Shown: positions 18,826-27,397, counted from the first letter of the stretch. The stretch is DNA of 64,000 bases from Neobacillus cucumis (GCF_016107705.1 NZ_JAEHGC010000002.1:1-64000); one strand, 5' to 3'. Program-made: numbers and translations. The notes: generated by a model from the letters alone, not told the origin.

Positions 18826-19262
18826 CCTAAAAATTTTGTGTAAAAATATGTCCAGATTTTCCTTAATAACGAAATCAAGAAACCTTGGTAGGGGGCTTTG
18901 TACCCTGACTTTGAAAAATTTTGTAAGTAAATTTCATGAACCAGACACCAGATATTTAAGGAGCTAACCCCCAATCCACCCCTTCTCAAAAGTCATTTAC
19001 ACATGAAGTTTGAAAATTTTGTTGTGTAAATTGTAAGCACCATATGGAGGATATTTTAGGGGGTGAGGGGGTTGTGTAGGGGCTTCTAGAGTCATTGTTC
19101 TATTGAGTTCTAAAAATCTGTAAGTAAACTTTAGGAGTCAGTTGTAGGATATTTAAGGGGTTGACCCCCATTGGGTGGGCTTCTGAGTCATTTACACATG
19201 AAGTTTAATTTTTCTGTGAGTAAAGTTTAAGAGTCAGATGTAGGAGACCTTGACCCCCAACC
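18826..19262. repeat. Tract of about five degenerate 96-bp tandem repeats
   Basis: Units begin near 18826, 18909, 19012, 19108 and 19204. Each carries an AAAATTTTGT- or TCTGT-like start, a GTAAGTAAA/GTGTAAA block, GGATATTTAAGGGG, a C5 or G5 run, and GTCATTTACACATGAAGTTT in two copies. ATTTACACA (18995-19003) and TGTGTAAAT (19023-19031) form a 9-bp inverted repeat across the unit border. No protein is encoded. The whole 1.26-kb gap from 18339 to 19596 has no other gene I can support. Possible roles are a replication origin, a structured RNA array or recombination sites. Confidence 0.7.
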
Positions 19263-19494
19263 CCCTAATCCACTCCGTTCCAGCTGTTAAACAAAGTTTC
19301 ATACAAAGTCTTCTTGAATCAGAACAACGAGTTTTATTCCAGTTTCTTTGAGTCCTCAACCAGACCTCTCCAGCTCCTCTCACAATGCTTTTATTTAAGT
19401 CTTATTTCAATCATGACCAACAACATTCAAGTCATTCATTCCATTCAACACAGCTCAATTATGAAGCTCTCACAGTCCTTTACTCTTAGGTATC

Positions 19495-19581
19495 GTATCA
19501 AAAAGTCTTAACATGTTGACACTGTTAAAGAATCCCTTTATTATAGGATTTAGATAGTATCAAAAAGTCGTATCAAACAGT
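19495..19581 (+). promoter_or_regulatory. Resolvase promoter with GTATCAAAAAGTC repeats
   Basis: GTATCAAAAAGTC occurs at 19495-19507 and 19557-19569, followed directly by GTATCAAACAGT at 19570-19581. Between them lies a promoter, TTGACA (19516-19521), 17 nt and TATTAT (19539-19544). The repeats look like resolvase binding sites (a res site or operator) giving autoregulation. Confidence 0.65.
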
Positions 19582-19596
19582 AAAGGGGAAATACGT

Positions 19597-20178
19597 ATGA
19601 TTTATGGTTATGCAAGAGTAAGCACAAACAAACAGGAGCTTGCTATTCAGATTAAGGCATTGAAGGACGCTGGAGCTACTAAGGTATTCAAAGAGAAGAT
19701 AAGTGGAGCAAAGACTGACCGTAAGGAATTAAGTAAGCTACTGAAGGAGATTAAAGCTGGTGATACTCTGGTAGTTACAAAAGCTGACCGCATAGCAAGG
19801 AGTCTTTCCCAACTAGAATCATTCGTCCTTGACCTTACCAAAAGAGGTATAGCTGTTCATATCCTAAACATGGGATTGTTCACAGCTGAATCAATGGATA
19901 ATCCTATTACAAAGCTGTTGTTCCAAGTGTTGGGTTCCTTTGCTGAATTTGAACGCTCTATGATACTGGAGAGGACACAGGAAGGTATCAGAGAAGCAAG
20001 GGAAAAAGGAGTTAAGTTTGGTAGAAAGTCCAAGACCTATGAAATCGAAGGTGCTTTACTTCATGCAATCCAACAAGTCGAAACTGGAGCAATGTCCCAA
20101 CCAGAAGGAGCAGACTTTGCTGGTTGTTCAGTTGCTACCTTCAAGAGACGGTTAAAGGAATATCGAGAACAGAAGTAA
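19597..20178 (+). CDS. Serine resolvase/invertase
   Basis: This 193-aa protein is a full-length small serine recombinase. Its catalytic domain (residues 1-135) has Ser9 in YARVSTNKQ, an LVVTKADRIARS motif and the family stretch FAEFERSMILERTQEGI. A C-terminal Hin-type HTH covers about 145-190. The ATG start follows GGGGAAATACGT. It is not the integrase of the element; it more likely resolves multimers or inverts a segment. The repeats just upstream are its probable sites. Followed by a strong terminator. Confidence 0.92.
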   Translation: MIYGYARVSTNKQELAIQIKALKDAGATKVFKEKISGAKTDRKELSKLLKEIKAGDTLVVTKADRIARSLSQLESFVLDLTKRGIAVHILNMGLFTAESMDNPITKLLFQVLGSFAEFERSMILERTQEGIREAREKGVKFGRKSKTYEIEGALLHAIQQVETGAMSQPEGADFAGCSVATFKRRLKEYREQK

Positions 20179-20201
20179 CCTCGACTGGTTGCTTCTTTTT
20201 T
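20171..20201 (+). terminator. Resolvase terminator
   Basis: An AGAAGTAACC / GGTTGCTTCT stem with a 6-nt loop and T run overlaps the stop codon. Confidence 0.88.
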
Positions 20202-20299
20202 ATGCTCTGGAATGTACCCCAAGTTTTCAAAGTTGGACGTACAAATTAACCTTTCAGCTGGTTCTGAAGCTCATTTATGACAAATGAAAATGTATAGTA

Positions 20300-20730
20300 T
20301 ATGTCTACACAATTGTCTCTAAATTATCGTACAATCACCTACACAATCGTTGTAATATCAATGTTTTCTGAGGGACGTTCATGAATCAACACCTCTTTAC
20401 ACTCAAGTTCGATATGCGTAATACAGCTAAAGCTGTGTCGTCGCTGTCGCTCCTCCAATTCCATTCAATATTTATATTATTTGTCTTTAGCGGTTAGGGG
20501 CTATAAACCGCGTCAAATCAACGTTTTCAGAGCATTTTAGCAAGTTTTTTCTGCTAACTATCTATGATACTTTGATTAATTGCGAAGCAAAGTTCGAGTT
20601 TACGAGAACTTTATTACACTTAGTCAACCGTATTAGACCTTCAAAAAATACAACGCTGCTTTTCTTGGTTTATATTGAAATAAAAAAAATTAAAACTAAG
20701 CAAACCCACGTCATGCTTGGGTTCTTAGCT
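20300..20730. other. Hairpin-rich non-coding spacer, possible origin or oriT
   Basis: The 686-nt gap 20179-20864 has no gene I can support but many inverted repeats: ACACAATTGT and TACACAATCGTTGTA near 20306-20354, ACAGCT-AA-AGCTGT (20423-20436), GCGGTT...AACCGC (20490-20511), AAGTTC...GAACTT (near 20590-20609) and AACCCA...TGGGTT (20703-20723). Such density is typical of replication or transfer origins or of a structured RNA. No Rep or relaxase gene is adjacent. Confidence 0.45.
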
Positions 20731-20864
20731 CGTTGTAATGAGTAATGTACCAAAAAGGGGGTTGTGAAACTACCTCCACAGCACAGCTTTATTAGTGTAA
20801 AGACCTAGTTTTAGTTCTTTACAAATTTGGACATAAAATCTGTGTAAAACGAGGAGGAATTGAG

Positions 20865-21134
20865 TTGGAAAGTAAACTTACAAAAAACGAGATTAAGGGA
20901 ATCAGAGTTTGTCTTGGAATGTCCAGAGAACAGTTTGCAAAGCTATTGAACGTATCAGCAGATCACATTAAACAAACGGAATCACACAGAGCTAGGTCAT
21001 ACAATGTTTCTGACAAACTAGACCAACTGGTTAAGTCAAAGCTGGAAGAACTGGGAATTAACCTAGAGGAAATTCTTGAAAGCATTTATCGGTTAGAAAA
21101 ACTTCAAGAACGTGTCCGCAAAAGTGACTGTTAG
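20865..21134 (+). CDS. Small XRE-like helix-turn-helix protein
   Basis: This 89-aa protein has an XRE/Cro-type HTH at residues 7-60 (IKGIRVCLGMSREQFAKLLN, then VSADHIKQTES) and a short helical C-terminus. The start is TTG at 20865 after GAGGAGG. As the first of three same-strand genes (HTH, zinc ribbon, helicase) it may regulate that unit or act in copy or excision control. The exact role is not readable. Confidence 0.75.
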   Translation: MESKLTKNEIKGIRVCLGMSREQFAKLLNVSADHIKQTESHRARSYNVSDKLDQLVKSKLEELGINLEEILESIYRLEKLQERVRKSDC

Positions 21135-21344
21135 CTGGTTAAAACGCTGAAATTATGACAATTTGAGTCACGTTCTCTGACGCATAATTGCTCTTAAACC
21201 ATTGATAGAACAGACATTCTATGACATTATGACTGTCATTGCTTCGTGTCATACCTAAGATTGGTAAAACAGAAATATTGAAAGATAGCTTGAGGTCATT
21301 CCAGACCTTGGGCTTTTTTAATTTGAACGAGAGGAATGGTTTAA

Positions 21345-21527
21345 ATGGACATTTGTAAATTCTGTGACTCACACAATGGTATGCAACAGTTTAGCTCCAA
21401 ACATTACAACGAGAAGCTAAAGCAAGGAGTGACCATTGTTCATTGTGAGTTCTGTGGTGATACCTACGAGTACGAAAAGAAGAACGATAAAGTAACAGAA
21501 AAATTAATCATGGAAGACCTAGCCTAA
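21345..21527 (+). CDS. Small zinc-ribbon protein
   Basis: This 60-aa protein has two CxxC knuckles, CKFC near residue 4 and CEFC near residue 35, spaced as in a zinc ribbon, and a charged C-terminus. ATG is preceded by GAGAGGAA. It lies between the HTH gene and the helicase gene (35 nt from the latter), which suggests one operon. It could be a nucleic-acid-binding adaptor. I recognise no named family. Confidence 0.7.
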   Translation: MDICKFCDSHNGMQQFSSKHYNEKLKQGVTIVHCEFCGDTYEYEKKNDKVTEKLIMEDLA

Positions 21528-21562
21528 CCGCTGGGTCTTTTTAATTTGGGAGGAGAATTGAA

Positions 21563-22798
21563 ATGAAAGTTACTGTAATTGACGCAATTTGTGGAGCTGG
21601 TAAAACCAGTTACGCTATCCAACTAATGAAGGAAGCTCCAGCTTCAACTAAGTTCATATTCGTTACACCATTCCTTGACGAGATTGAACGTATTATTGAA
21701 GCTGTTCCAGAGAGGAAATTCAAAGAACCAGACATTAAACACGGAGAAGGACGTAAGCTGGAATCATTGAAGAAGCTCCTAAGAGACGGAGCTGACATCT
21801 GTACTTCACATGCTCTGTTTGCTATGGTTGACGAGGAAATAAAGGAGTTACTTCAGTATGAAAACTATGTCCTAATCATGGACGAAGTAATGAGTCCTAT
21901 CAGTCAAGTTAAGCTCAAAAAGAATGATATTGAGACAATGCTGGACAGTAAGTTAATTGAAGTTGAGGACAATGGTCAAGTCAAGTGGATTAAAGGTGAA
22001 GAACACCAGTCTCAATACGATACAGTAAAGTTTTACGCTCTGGCTGGTAATCTGTACCGCTCTAATAAATCCACATTCTTCTGGAACTTCCCAGCAAGTA
22101 TCTTTGACATGTTCGAGCATACCTACATTCTAACGTACATGTTCGAGGGGCAGATTCAATGCTATTACTACAAGTACCACGGAGTCCAGAATGAAAAGAA
22201 GTCCGTTGTTCAACAGAATGGACGTTACACATTGGTTGATTACTTCAGAGAAGACCGCTCCAAGTATAAAGAATTAATCCACATATACGAAGGTAATCTA
22301 AACGATATTGGTGAAAAGGACTTCTCATTATCTATGGGTTGGCATGAAAAGAGTTCACCTACTAGACTCAAGAAAATGAAGGACGCTCTTTACAATTACT
22401 TGAGGAACGTTCAAGGTGCAAAGTCTGACGAAATCCTTTGGACTACATTCGTTGATTTTAAGAAGAAAATTCAAGGTAATGGCTTCAGTAAGTCAGCTCC
22501 AAAAGGTAAGCAAGACAAAGAAGGTAAAGCATGTTTCTTACCATTCTCAACACGAGCAACGAACAATTATAGGCATAAATCAGTCCTAGCTTTCTGTGTG
22601 AACCGCTTTGTAAATCCCAGTGATAAAGAGTTTTTCGCTCAAAGGGGCATAGTCATTGACGAAGACATGCTTGCTCTCTCTGACATGCTTCAGTGGATTT
22701 TTCGTTCACAGTTAAGGGAAGGTAAACCAGTTGAAATTTACATTCCAAGCAAGAGAATGAGGACGTTACTTTACAAATGGCTAGACGGTGAAATTTAG
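21563..22798 (+). CDS. Phage-like DEAD/DEAH helicase-family ATPase
   Basis: This 411-aa protein has a P-loop near the N-terminus (DAICGAGKTSYAIQLM, residues 6-21), a TSHALF motif near residue 80 and a DEVM-type Walker B near residue 108. The C-terminal part holds FSTRATNNYRHKSVLAF and WIFRSQLREGKPVEIYIPS, resembling the motif VI end of phage superfamily 2 helicases. GGAGG lies before the ATG. It is the largest gene of the island right arm and probably serves replication, or could itself belong to a defence function. Confidence 0.72.
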   Translation: MKVTVIDAICGAGKTSYAIQLMKEAPASTKFIFVTPFLDEIERIIEAVPERKFKEPDIKHGEGRKLESLKKLLRDGADICTSHALFAMVDEEIKELLQYENYVLIMDEVMSPISQVKLKKNDIETMLDSKLIEVEDNGQVKWIKGEEHQSQYDTVKFYALAGNLYRSNKSTFFWNFPASIFDMFEHTYILTYMFEGQIQCYYYKYHGVQNEKKSVVQQNGRYTLVDYFREDRSKYKELIHIYEGNLNDIGEKDFSLSMGWHEKSSPTRLKKMKDALYNYLRNVQGAKSDEILWTTFVDFKKKIQGNGFSKSAPKGKQDKEGKACFLPFSTRATNNYRHKSVLAFCVNRFVNPSDKEFFAQRGIVIDEDMLALSDMLQWIFRSQLREGKPVEIYIPSKRMRTLLYKWLDGEI

Positions 22799-22897
22799 GT
22801 CACACCAGAAATAACTCTTCGTTGGAGTGATTGCAAAGTCGCTCCAACTGGGGTTTTTCACATGTCTGTCATTGACCAATGTAACAGAGTATACTAA

Positions 22898-22992
22898 TAT
22901 AATACTCGAAGGTCGCGGACAAGACTGTGTAGGTTTTACAGTCGAAACTGTATGGGTTGACCTTTCAAACGCTATTGTATCAATATTTTTAT
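22898..22992 (+). promoter_or_regulatory. Island-borne selC promoter and structured leader
   Basis: TATAAT (22898-22903) has a TTGACC at 22872-22877, but the 20-nt spacing is long. The roughly 80-nt leader up to selC contains AAGGTC (22909-22914) pairing with GACCTT (22959-22964) around an inner GACTGT...ACAGTC hairpin (22924-22943). The 22922-22962 part is the right copy of the island terminal repeat. Confidence 0.45.
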
Positions 22993-23089
22993 GGGGCTGA
23001 ATGGGGTACTGGTGTCCTCCTCGGTCTTCAAAACCGCATGAGACCTGCGTGCCAGGTCTGGTGGGTTCGATTCCCACGCAGTCCCGCCA
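22993..23089 (+). tRNA. selC: tRNA-Sec (selenocysteine, anticodon TCA)
   Basis: The 97-nt gene has acceptor strands GGGGCTG and CAGTCCC (one G-T pair), discriminator G and encoded CCA. The anticodon loop is CTTCAAA with TCA at 23028-23030. A long variable arm has stem AGACCT / AGGTCT, and the T arm is GTGGG-TTCGATT-CCCAC. Long variable arm plus TCA identifies tRNA-Sec, which decodes UGA with SelB. The 5' 43 nt come from the island. No selA, selB, selD or selenoprotein gene is in the window. Confidence 0.92.
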
Positions 23090-23308
23090 AAAAATATGCA
23101 ATTTTCGGTAGTTTTTTTGTTTAGCTGTTTATTTAAATATCAATAAGGTTTCTTCTTTTAAAGTTTTAAAAAGCTATTGTAGGTTCATAATTTCATGCAT
23201 AAGCACTTTAGTCCTTGTGCTTTTTGATCTTTCTTCTAACAAGTTCATCGTACCCCTAAATTTTTATACATTGCAAAATAACCACAAAGAATACATAAGA
23301 GAAAAAAA

Positions 23309-23370
23309 TCTGAATGAATTCAGATTCTCTTTTGTTGAAAATAAGAAGAGCAAACTTCAGGTTTGCCCTT
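23309..23370 (-). terminator. Terminator of the first LysR gene
   Basis: An AATCTGAAT/ATTCAGATT hairpin (23309-23328) and a GCAAAC...GTTTGC hairpin with flanking AAG/CTT (about 23346-23370) lie at the 3' end of the minus-strand LysR gene. Confidence 0.65.
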
Positions 23371-23378
23371 CTTATTTT

Positions 23379-24245
23379 TTATGCATTTGGATATTCCTTT
23401 AAAAATTCGACAAATGCTTTAACTGGTGATAGGGAAAGCGACCTTTCACGGTAAAGCAGCCAGGATTTTCTTGTTATTAGTTTGTTATTCTTTTTAGTGA
23501 TTTCTATTTTATGAACATCTTCATCTTTTAATAAGCACATAGAAGGCAGAATTGCGTAGCCCAGACCCATTAGAACCATTTGTTTACATGTATCAATGCG
23601 GTCTACTTCCATGTTAATGGTAGGAGGGGTCTCAAAGGTTTCCTGCCACCAATTATCGATTGTTGTCTTTAAGGATTGGTCAGTTTCGTAATTAACCCTA
23701 GGAAGTTTAGGTAAGTCCTTAATATTTTTGATTGGATCTTTGGAGACGATGACAATAGGTTCCTCACGAAACAAATATTTTCCTTCTGGCCAGACATAAT
23801 TTCCTCTTACAAAACCGAGATGAACTTCTTCTTTATGAAGCATATGGTTAATCTCAGTACTCCAGCCAGTTTTTAAATGAATTTCAACATTTGGATACAG
23901 TGATGCAAATTCTTTTAAAATGAAAGGGAGTTCAAACCTTGCGATAGTACTTGAAACTCCCATTCTTAGTACTCCTTTAATTTCCTGGCCCATGTTTTGG
24001 ACGTATTCTTTTGTATTTCGAAGCTGTAAGATCATATTTACGGCATATTGGGCAATATATTCACCTTCGGAGGTGAATTCTACTCCTCTTTTTCCTCGAG
24101 CAACAATCATCGTTCCAAATTCTTTTTCCAATTGCTGTAACCGATAGGTCAAAGCCGGTTGGGAAATGTAAAGTTTTTCAGCTGCTTTAGTAATATTACG
24201 CTCTTCATAGATCGTCTGAAGAATGGTCCAATCCTTCTCATTCAT
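23379..24245 (-). CDS. LysR-family regulator of the tricarballylate locus (TcuR-like)
   Basis: This 288-aa LysR protein has an N-terminal winged HTH (residues 1-60, ERNITKAAEKLYISQPALTY) and an effector-binding domain (about 88-285) for a small carboxylate. ATG at 24245 (MNEKDW) is chosen because the paralogue at 31835 starts at the same residues. It is divergent from the MFS transporter gene across 436 nt, the usual arrangement for a LysR activator of the adjacent catabolic genes. A close paralogue lies at 30963-31835. Confidence 0.88.
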   Translation of the reverse strand: MNEKDWTILQTIYEERNITKAAEKLYISQPALTYRLQQLEKEFGTMIVARGKRGVEFTSEGEYIAQYAVNMILQLRNTKEYVQNMGQEIKGVLRMGVSSTIARFELPFILKEFASLYPNVEIHLKTGWSTEINHMLHKEEVHLGFVRGNYVWPEGKYLFREEPIVIVSKDPIKNIKDLPKLPRVNYETDQSLKTTIDNWWQETFETPPTINMEVDRIDTCKQMVLMGLGYAILPSMCLLKDEDVHKIEITKKNNKLITRKSWLLYRERSLSLSPVKAFVEFLKEYPNA

Positions 24246-24404
24246 CGTTTCAGGAATCCCCCTATCCATAAGCAATATTTATCTAATAATAGCAAATAAA
24301 CAAATTATTTTTATGACTCCTATTATACTATTATTATAAAAATTGAAATATAAAAATAACAATTAATTTAGTTCTTGTGCAAAAAAATAGAGAAGAGTAC
24401 CTAT

Positions 24405-24441
24405 AATAGACCTACCTTCCATTAAGGTGCGTCTATTTTTT
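24405..24441 (+). terminator. Terminator-like hairpin in the LysR/MFS intergenic region
   Basis: AATAGAC / GTCTATT with inner ACCTT / AAGGT is followed by TTTTTT. It lies 240 nt upstream of the transporter and not after any gene on its strand, so it may end a leader or small RNA. The rest of 24246-24681 is AT-rich promoter DNA. Confidence 0.6.
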
Positions 24442-24681
24442 AATGAAACTATTTCCGGTTTTTATTGGTGCGATAATATGTATAAGCTATTTGTTTGTGA
24501 TATTTTCACTCGCATATATCACTTTTTGTTATTTTGCTATTATTAGGCTCTAATTTAATCGTATAAGAATATCCCTTTTCTAAGATAAAAAAATTTTATG
24601 GTAGTTTATAAACAATCAATATTTTTTTTATTCAATAAATTATGATAATTTTTAACTACCACCTTTAATAAGCTTATTAAG

Positions 24682-26124
24682 TTGAGAAAAAGTAACAAAG
24701 AAGAGACTTGGATAGAAGATGAAAAATGGGAGGGAATTGTCATAAGTAGAACTACGGGGCTTAACATTGCAAATCGTATGGATCGTTTACCTATTTCTTC
24801 GATTCATAAGAAAGTTATTTTTGCTTTAGCAGTTGCTTATTTTTTTGAATTTGCAGATTTGAATACGTTTTCATACGCAGCGCCTGCATTAGTGAAACAG
24901 TGGAATTTGCCAATGAATCTTATAGCAACCATTAACTCCAGTGCCTTCTTCGGAATGTTTTTGGGGGCTTCCTTAGGCGGCTGGCTTGGAGATAAAGCAG
25001 GAAGAAAGAAATCTATTATTATATCACTAGTACTATTATCTGTATTTTCGGCGTTGAATGCCCTTTCTTGGGATGTATGGTCACTTTCAATTGCCAGATT
25101 TGTAACAGGGATGGCTACTTCAGCTTTATTGGTGAATGCAAATACTTACATCATTGAATTCTTCCCAAAAGCTGTTCGTGGTAAGTATCAAGGATTGGCA
25201 GTAGCAATTGGTATTACGGGTATCCCAATTACGGGTTATGTTGCTAGTTGGGTAATCCCTATGGCAGATTTTGGCTGGAGACTTGTATTTGTATGGGGAG
25301 CGTTGGGAATCTTCGCTTTATTCGGAATCGTAAAATTGTTTGAAATACCACGTTGGTATGAAATGAAGGGACAAGTAAATAAAGCGAAAGCAACCATTGA
25401 ACAAATTGAAAAAATCGTTGCAAGTGAAAAAGGTCCTTTAGTTAAGCCAGATCCTGAGGTTGCAATTGCTCCAGTAACTACAGGTAAAATGTCTGATGTC
25501 TTCAAGGGAATTTACCTTAAACGTACAACCATTCTAATTGTAGTTTGGATTCTTCAAACAATCGCTTTCTATGGATTTGGATCATGGGTTCCAACTTTAT
25601 TGGTAAAACAAGGAATTGATATCTCGCATACCTTACTTTATAGCACATTAATTACCTTAGGTGCTCCATTAGGTTCATTAACAGGTGCAATGATTTCGGA
25701 CCGCTTTGAGAGAAAAACAAATATTATTGCTTCCTGCTTCTTCATTGCCATTGCTGTCTTCTTATTCGGGGCCACATTGAATCCTGTTTTGATCGTTATC
25801 TTTGGTTTCCTTATTAACTATATCGAAAGAACCTTCTCATCAAATCTATATACTTATACATCAGAACTTTACGGAACAGAAGTGCGTTCTTTTGGTCAAG
25901 GATTGACATATGGAATTGGCCGTGCTTCCAATGTTATCGGGCCATTTATTATTAGTTTTGTATACACAGGATTTGGATACTTAAATGTGTTTGGTCTTAT
26001 CTCAGTTGTTTGGGCTTTAACAGCTGTAGCAATATTCTTTGGTCCACGTACTTCTAAGAGAAGTCTTGAAGAAATCAACGGTACTCAATCGAACAATAAA
26101 TATCAAGCATCATCTAATCTTTAA
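24682..26124 (+). CDS. MFS carboxylate transporter (TcuC-like)
   Basis: This 12-helix major facilitator of the metabolite:H+ symporter type shows the loop 2-3 motif GGWLGDKAGRKKSI and a matching second-half motif SDRFERKTN. The start is uncertain: TTG at 24682 lacks a clear ribosome site, and homologues begin near NIANRMDRLPIS, about 30 residues in. By position with prpF, tcuA and tcuB it probably imports tricarballylate, aconitate or a related acid. It ends 91 nt before prpF, with a small GC-rich hairpin between. Confidence 0.82.
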   Translation: MRKSNKEETWIEDEKWEGIVISRTTGLNIANRMDRLPISSIHKKVIFALAVAYFFEFADLNTFSYAAPALVKQWNLPMNLIATINSSAFFGMFLGASLGGWLGDKAGRKKSIIISLVLLSVFSALNALSWDVWSLSIARFVTGMATSALLVNANTYIIEFFPKAVRGKYQGLAVAIGITGIPITGYVASWVIPMADFGWRLVFVWGALGIFALFGIVKLFEIPRWYEMKGQVNKAKATIEQIEKIVASEKGPLVKPDPEVAIAPVTTGKMSDVFKGIYLKRTTILIVVWILQTIAFYGFGSWVPTLLVKQGIDISHTLLYSTLITLGAPLGSLTGAMISDRFERKTNIIASCFFIAIAVFLFGATLNPVLIVIFGFLINYIERTFSSNLYTYTSELYGTEVRSFGQGLTYGIGRASNVIGPFIISFVYTGFGYLNVFGLISVVWALTAVAIFFGPRTSKRSLEEINGTQSNNKYQASSNL

Positions 26125-26215
26125 TCTAAAAAACGGCACCCTGCGGGGTGTCGTTTTCAATCACCGACGCTAAATATATAGTTATCAAATATTGGGAATA
26201 CGGGGGTAATACAAT

Positions 26216-27397
26216 ATGTTTGATTATGGGCAATTACACAAAATTCCAACTGTCATTATGAGAGGAGGAACCAGTAAAGGACTTATCTTAAGAAGATCAG
26301 ACCTTCCTACAGATCCTGCTTTAAGGGATGGAGTCATCTTAAGGATTTATGGCAGTCCTGACAACAGCCAAATTGATGGTTTAGGAGGGGGAACCTCAAC
26401 AACCAGCAAATTAGCAATCGTTGGTCCTTCCACACATCCTGATGCACACATTGATTACACTTTTGGTCAAGTCAGCCTGGATCGGCAAGTGGTTGACTAT
26501 AATGTTACTTGCGGAAATTTTGTTACTGCAGTTGGATTGTATGCTGTGGAAGAAGGATATGTCCCATTAACTGAACCAGTCACTGCTGTGAACATATATA
26601 ACACAAATACGGATAAGATGATTGTTTCGGAAATACCGGTGAAAAATGGGCAAATTCAATATGAGGGTGAATTTTCGATCGCTGGTGTTCCAGGAACAGC
26701 AGCTCGAATCATGCTTAACTTTTTAGATGCCGGTGGAACATTTACAGGAAAAACACTTCCAACCAAAAACCCTACAGATTACATCAAGCTGGAAGATGGA
26801 AGGGATTATGAAGTCAGTATTGTTGATTGTGTCAATACGCTCGTATTTGTACACGCAGAAGATGTTGGTCAAACTGGAACAGAGCTTCCCAACGAAGTAA
26901 ACGCAAATACTGATTTACTTGATACACTAGAAAAAATTCGTGTCAAAGCCGGAATCAAGATTGGCCTTATCAAAGAATGGGAACAGGTTTCTCCTTCCAC
27001 TCACGCATTGCCAAAAATTGTGATGGTCTCAAATCCAAAAGACTATCAAACGATTGATCAACAACTTGTCAAAAATGAAGATATTGATGTTCTTTCTCGT
27101 TATATTACGATGGGATCCCTTCATCGTGCACATGCAGTAAGCGGAGCAATGGGTCTTGCAGCCGCAGTAAAGATTACGGGAACTATTCCGAATAAAATTG
27201 TTTCCGATGGGCTTAATGGAATCCGGGTTGGACATCCTTCAGGAACCTTATATGCAGCTGCAGCTGTGAAGAAAATTGGAGATGAATGGGCAGTAGATCG
27301 TGCTGGAAATGGCCGGACAGCAAGAAGGTTAATGGAAGGTTATGCATATGTACCTGCCTCTATTTTTACAAGTGGGAAACAGGCAGCAATGGTTTAA
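26216..27397 (+). CDS. prpF: PrpF-family isomerase (aconitate/methylaconitate type)
   Basis: This 393-aa cofactor-free proton-shifting isomerase resembles PrpF and 4-oxalomesaconate tautomerase. The hallmark N-terminal PTVIMRGGTSKGLILRRSDL is at residues 10-29, and the second-domain counterpart includes GLNGIRVGHPSG. PrpF enzymes interconvert cis/trans or double-bond isomers of unsaturated tricarboxylates. Next to tcuA/tcuB it may isomerise aconitate so that the product of tricarballylate oxidation enters the citrate cycle, an inference from context. A 215-nt broken copy lies at 32238-32452. Confidence 0.87.
   Translation: MFDYGQLHKIPTVIMRGGTSKGLILRRSDLPTDPALRDGVILRIYGSPDNSQIDGLGGGTSTTSKLAIVGPSTHPDAHIDYTFGQVSLDRQVVDYNVTCGNFVTAVGLYAVEEGYVPLTEPVTAVNIYNTNTDKMIVSEIPVKNGQIQYEGEFSIAGVPGTAARIMLNFLDAGGTFTGKTLPTKNPTDYIKLEDGRDYEVSIVDCVNTLVFVHAEDVGQTGTELPNEVNANTDLLDTLEKIRVKAGIKIGLIKEWEQVSPSTHALPKIVMVSNPKDYQTIDQQLVKNEDIDVLSRYITMGSLHRAHAVSGAMGLAAAVKITGTIPNKIVSDGLNGIRVGHPSGTLYAAAAVKKIGDEWAVDRAGNGRTARRLMEGYAYVPASIFTSGKQAAMV

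Larger units (their letters stand above)
15019..23035 (+). mobile_element. 7,974-bp genomic island integrated in selC
   Basis: The island is bounded by 43-bp direct copies of the selC 5' half (15019-15061 and 22993-23035), an offset of 7,974 bp. A tyrosine integrase sits 160 nt inside the left end. Cargo comprises an Mrr-type nuclease, an AbiTii protein, a serine resolvase, a small HTH protein, a zinc ribbon, a phage-like helicase and two long structured non-coding tracts. Asp codons in the island are often GAC, whereas neighbouring host genes prefer GAT, which supports foreign origin. No structural phage or conjugation genes are seen. It is best read as a small integrative element or phage satellite carrying defence genes. 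Confidence 0.88.

Noticed and set aside
18826..19262. CRISPR array or ToxIN-type RNA repeats
   Set aside because: Units are about 96 bp, degenerate over their full length and lack short exact repeats with unique spacers; no cas or toxN gene is adjacent.
22781..23101. Minus-strand open frame across the selC region
   Set aside because: It runs antisense through the tRNA and its leader, has no ribosome site and no family resemblance.
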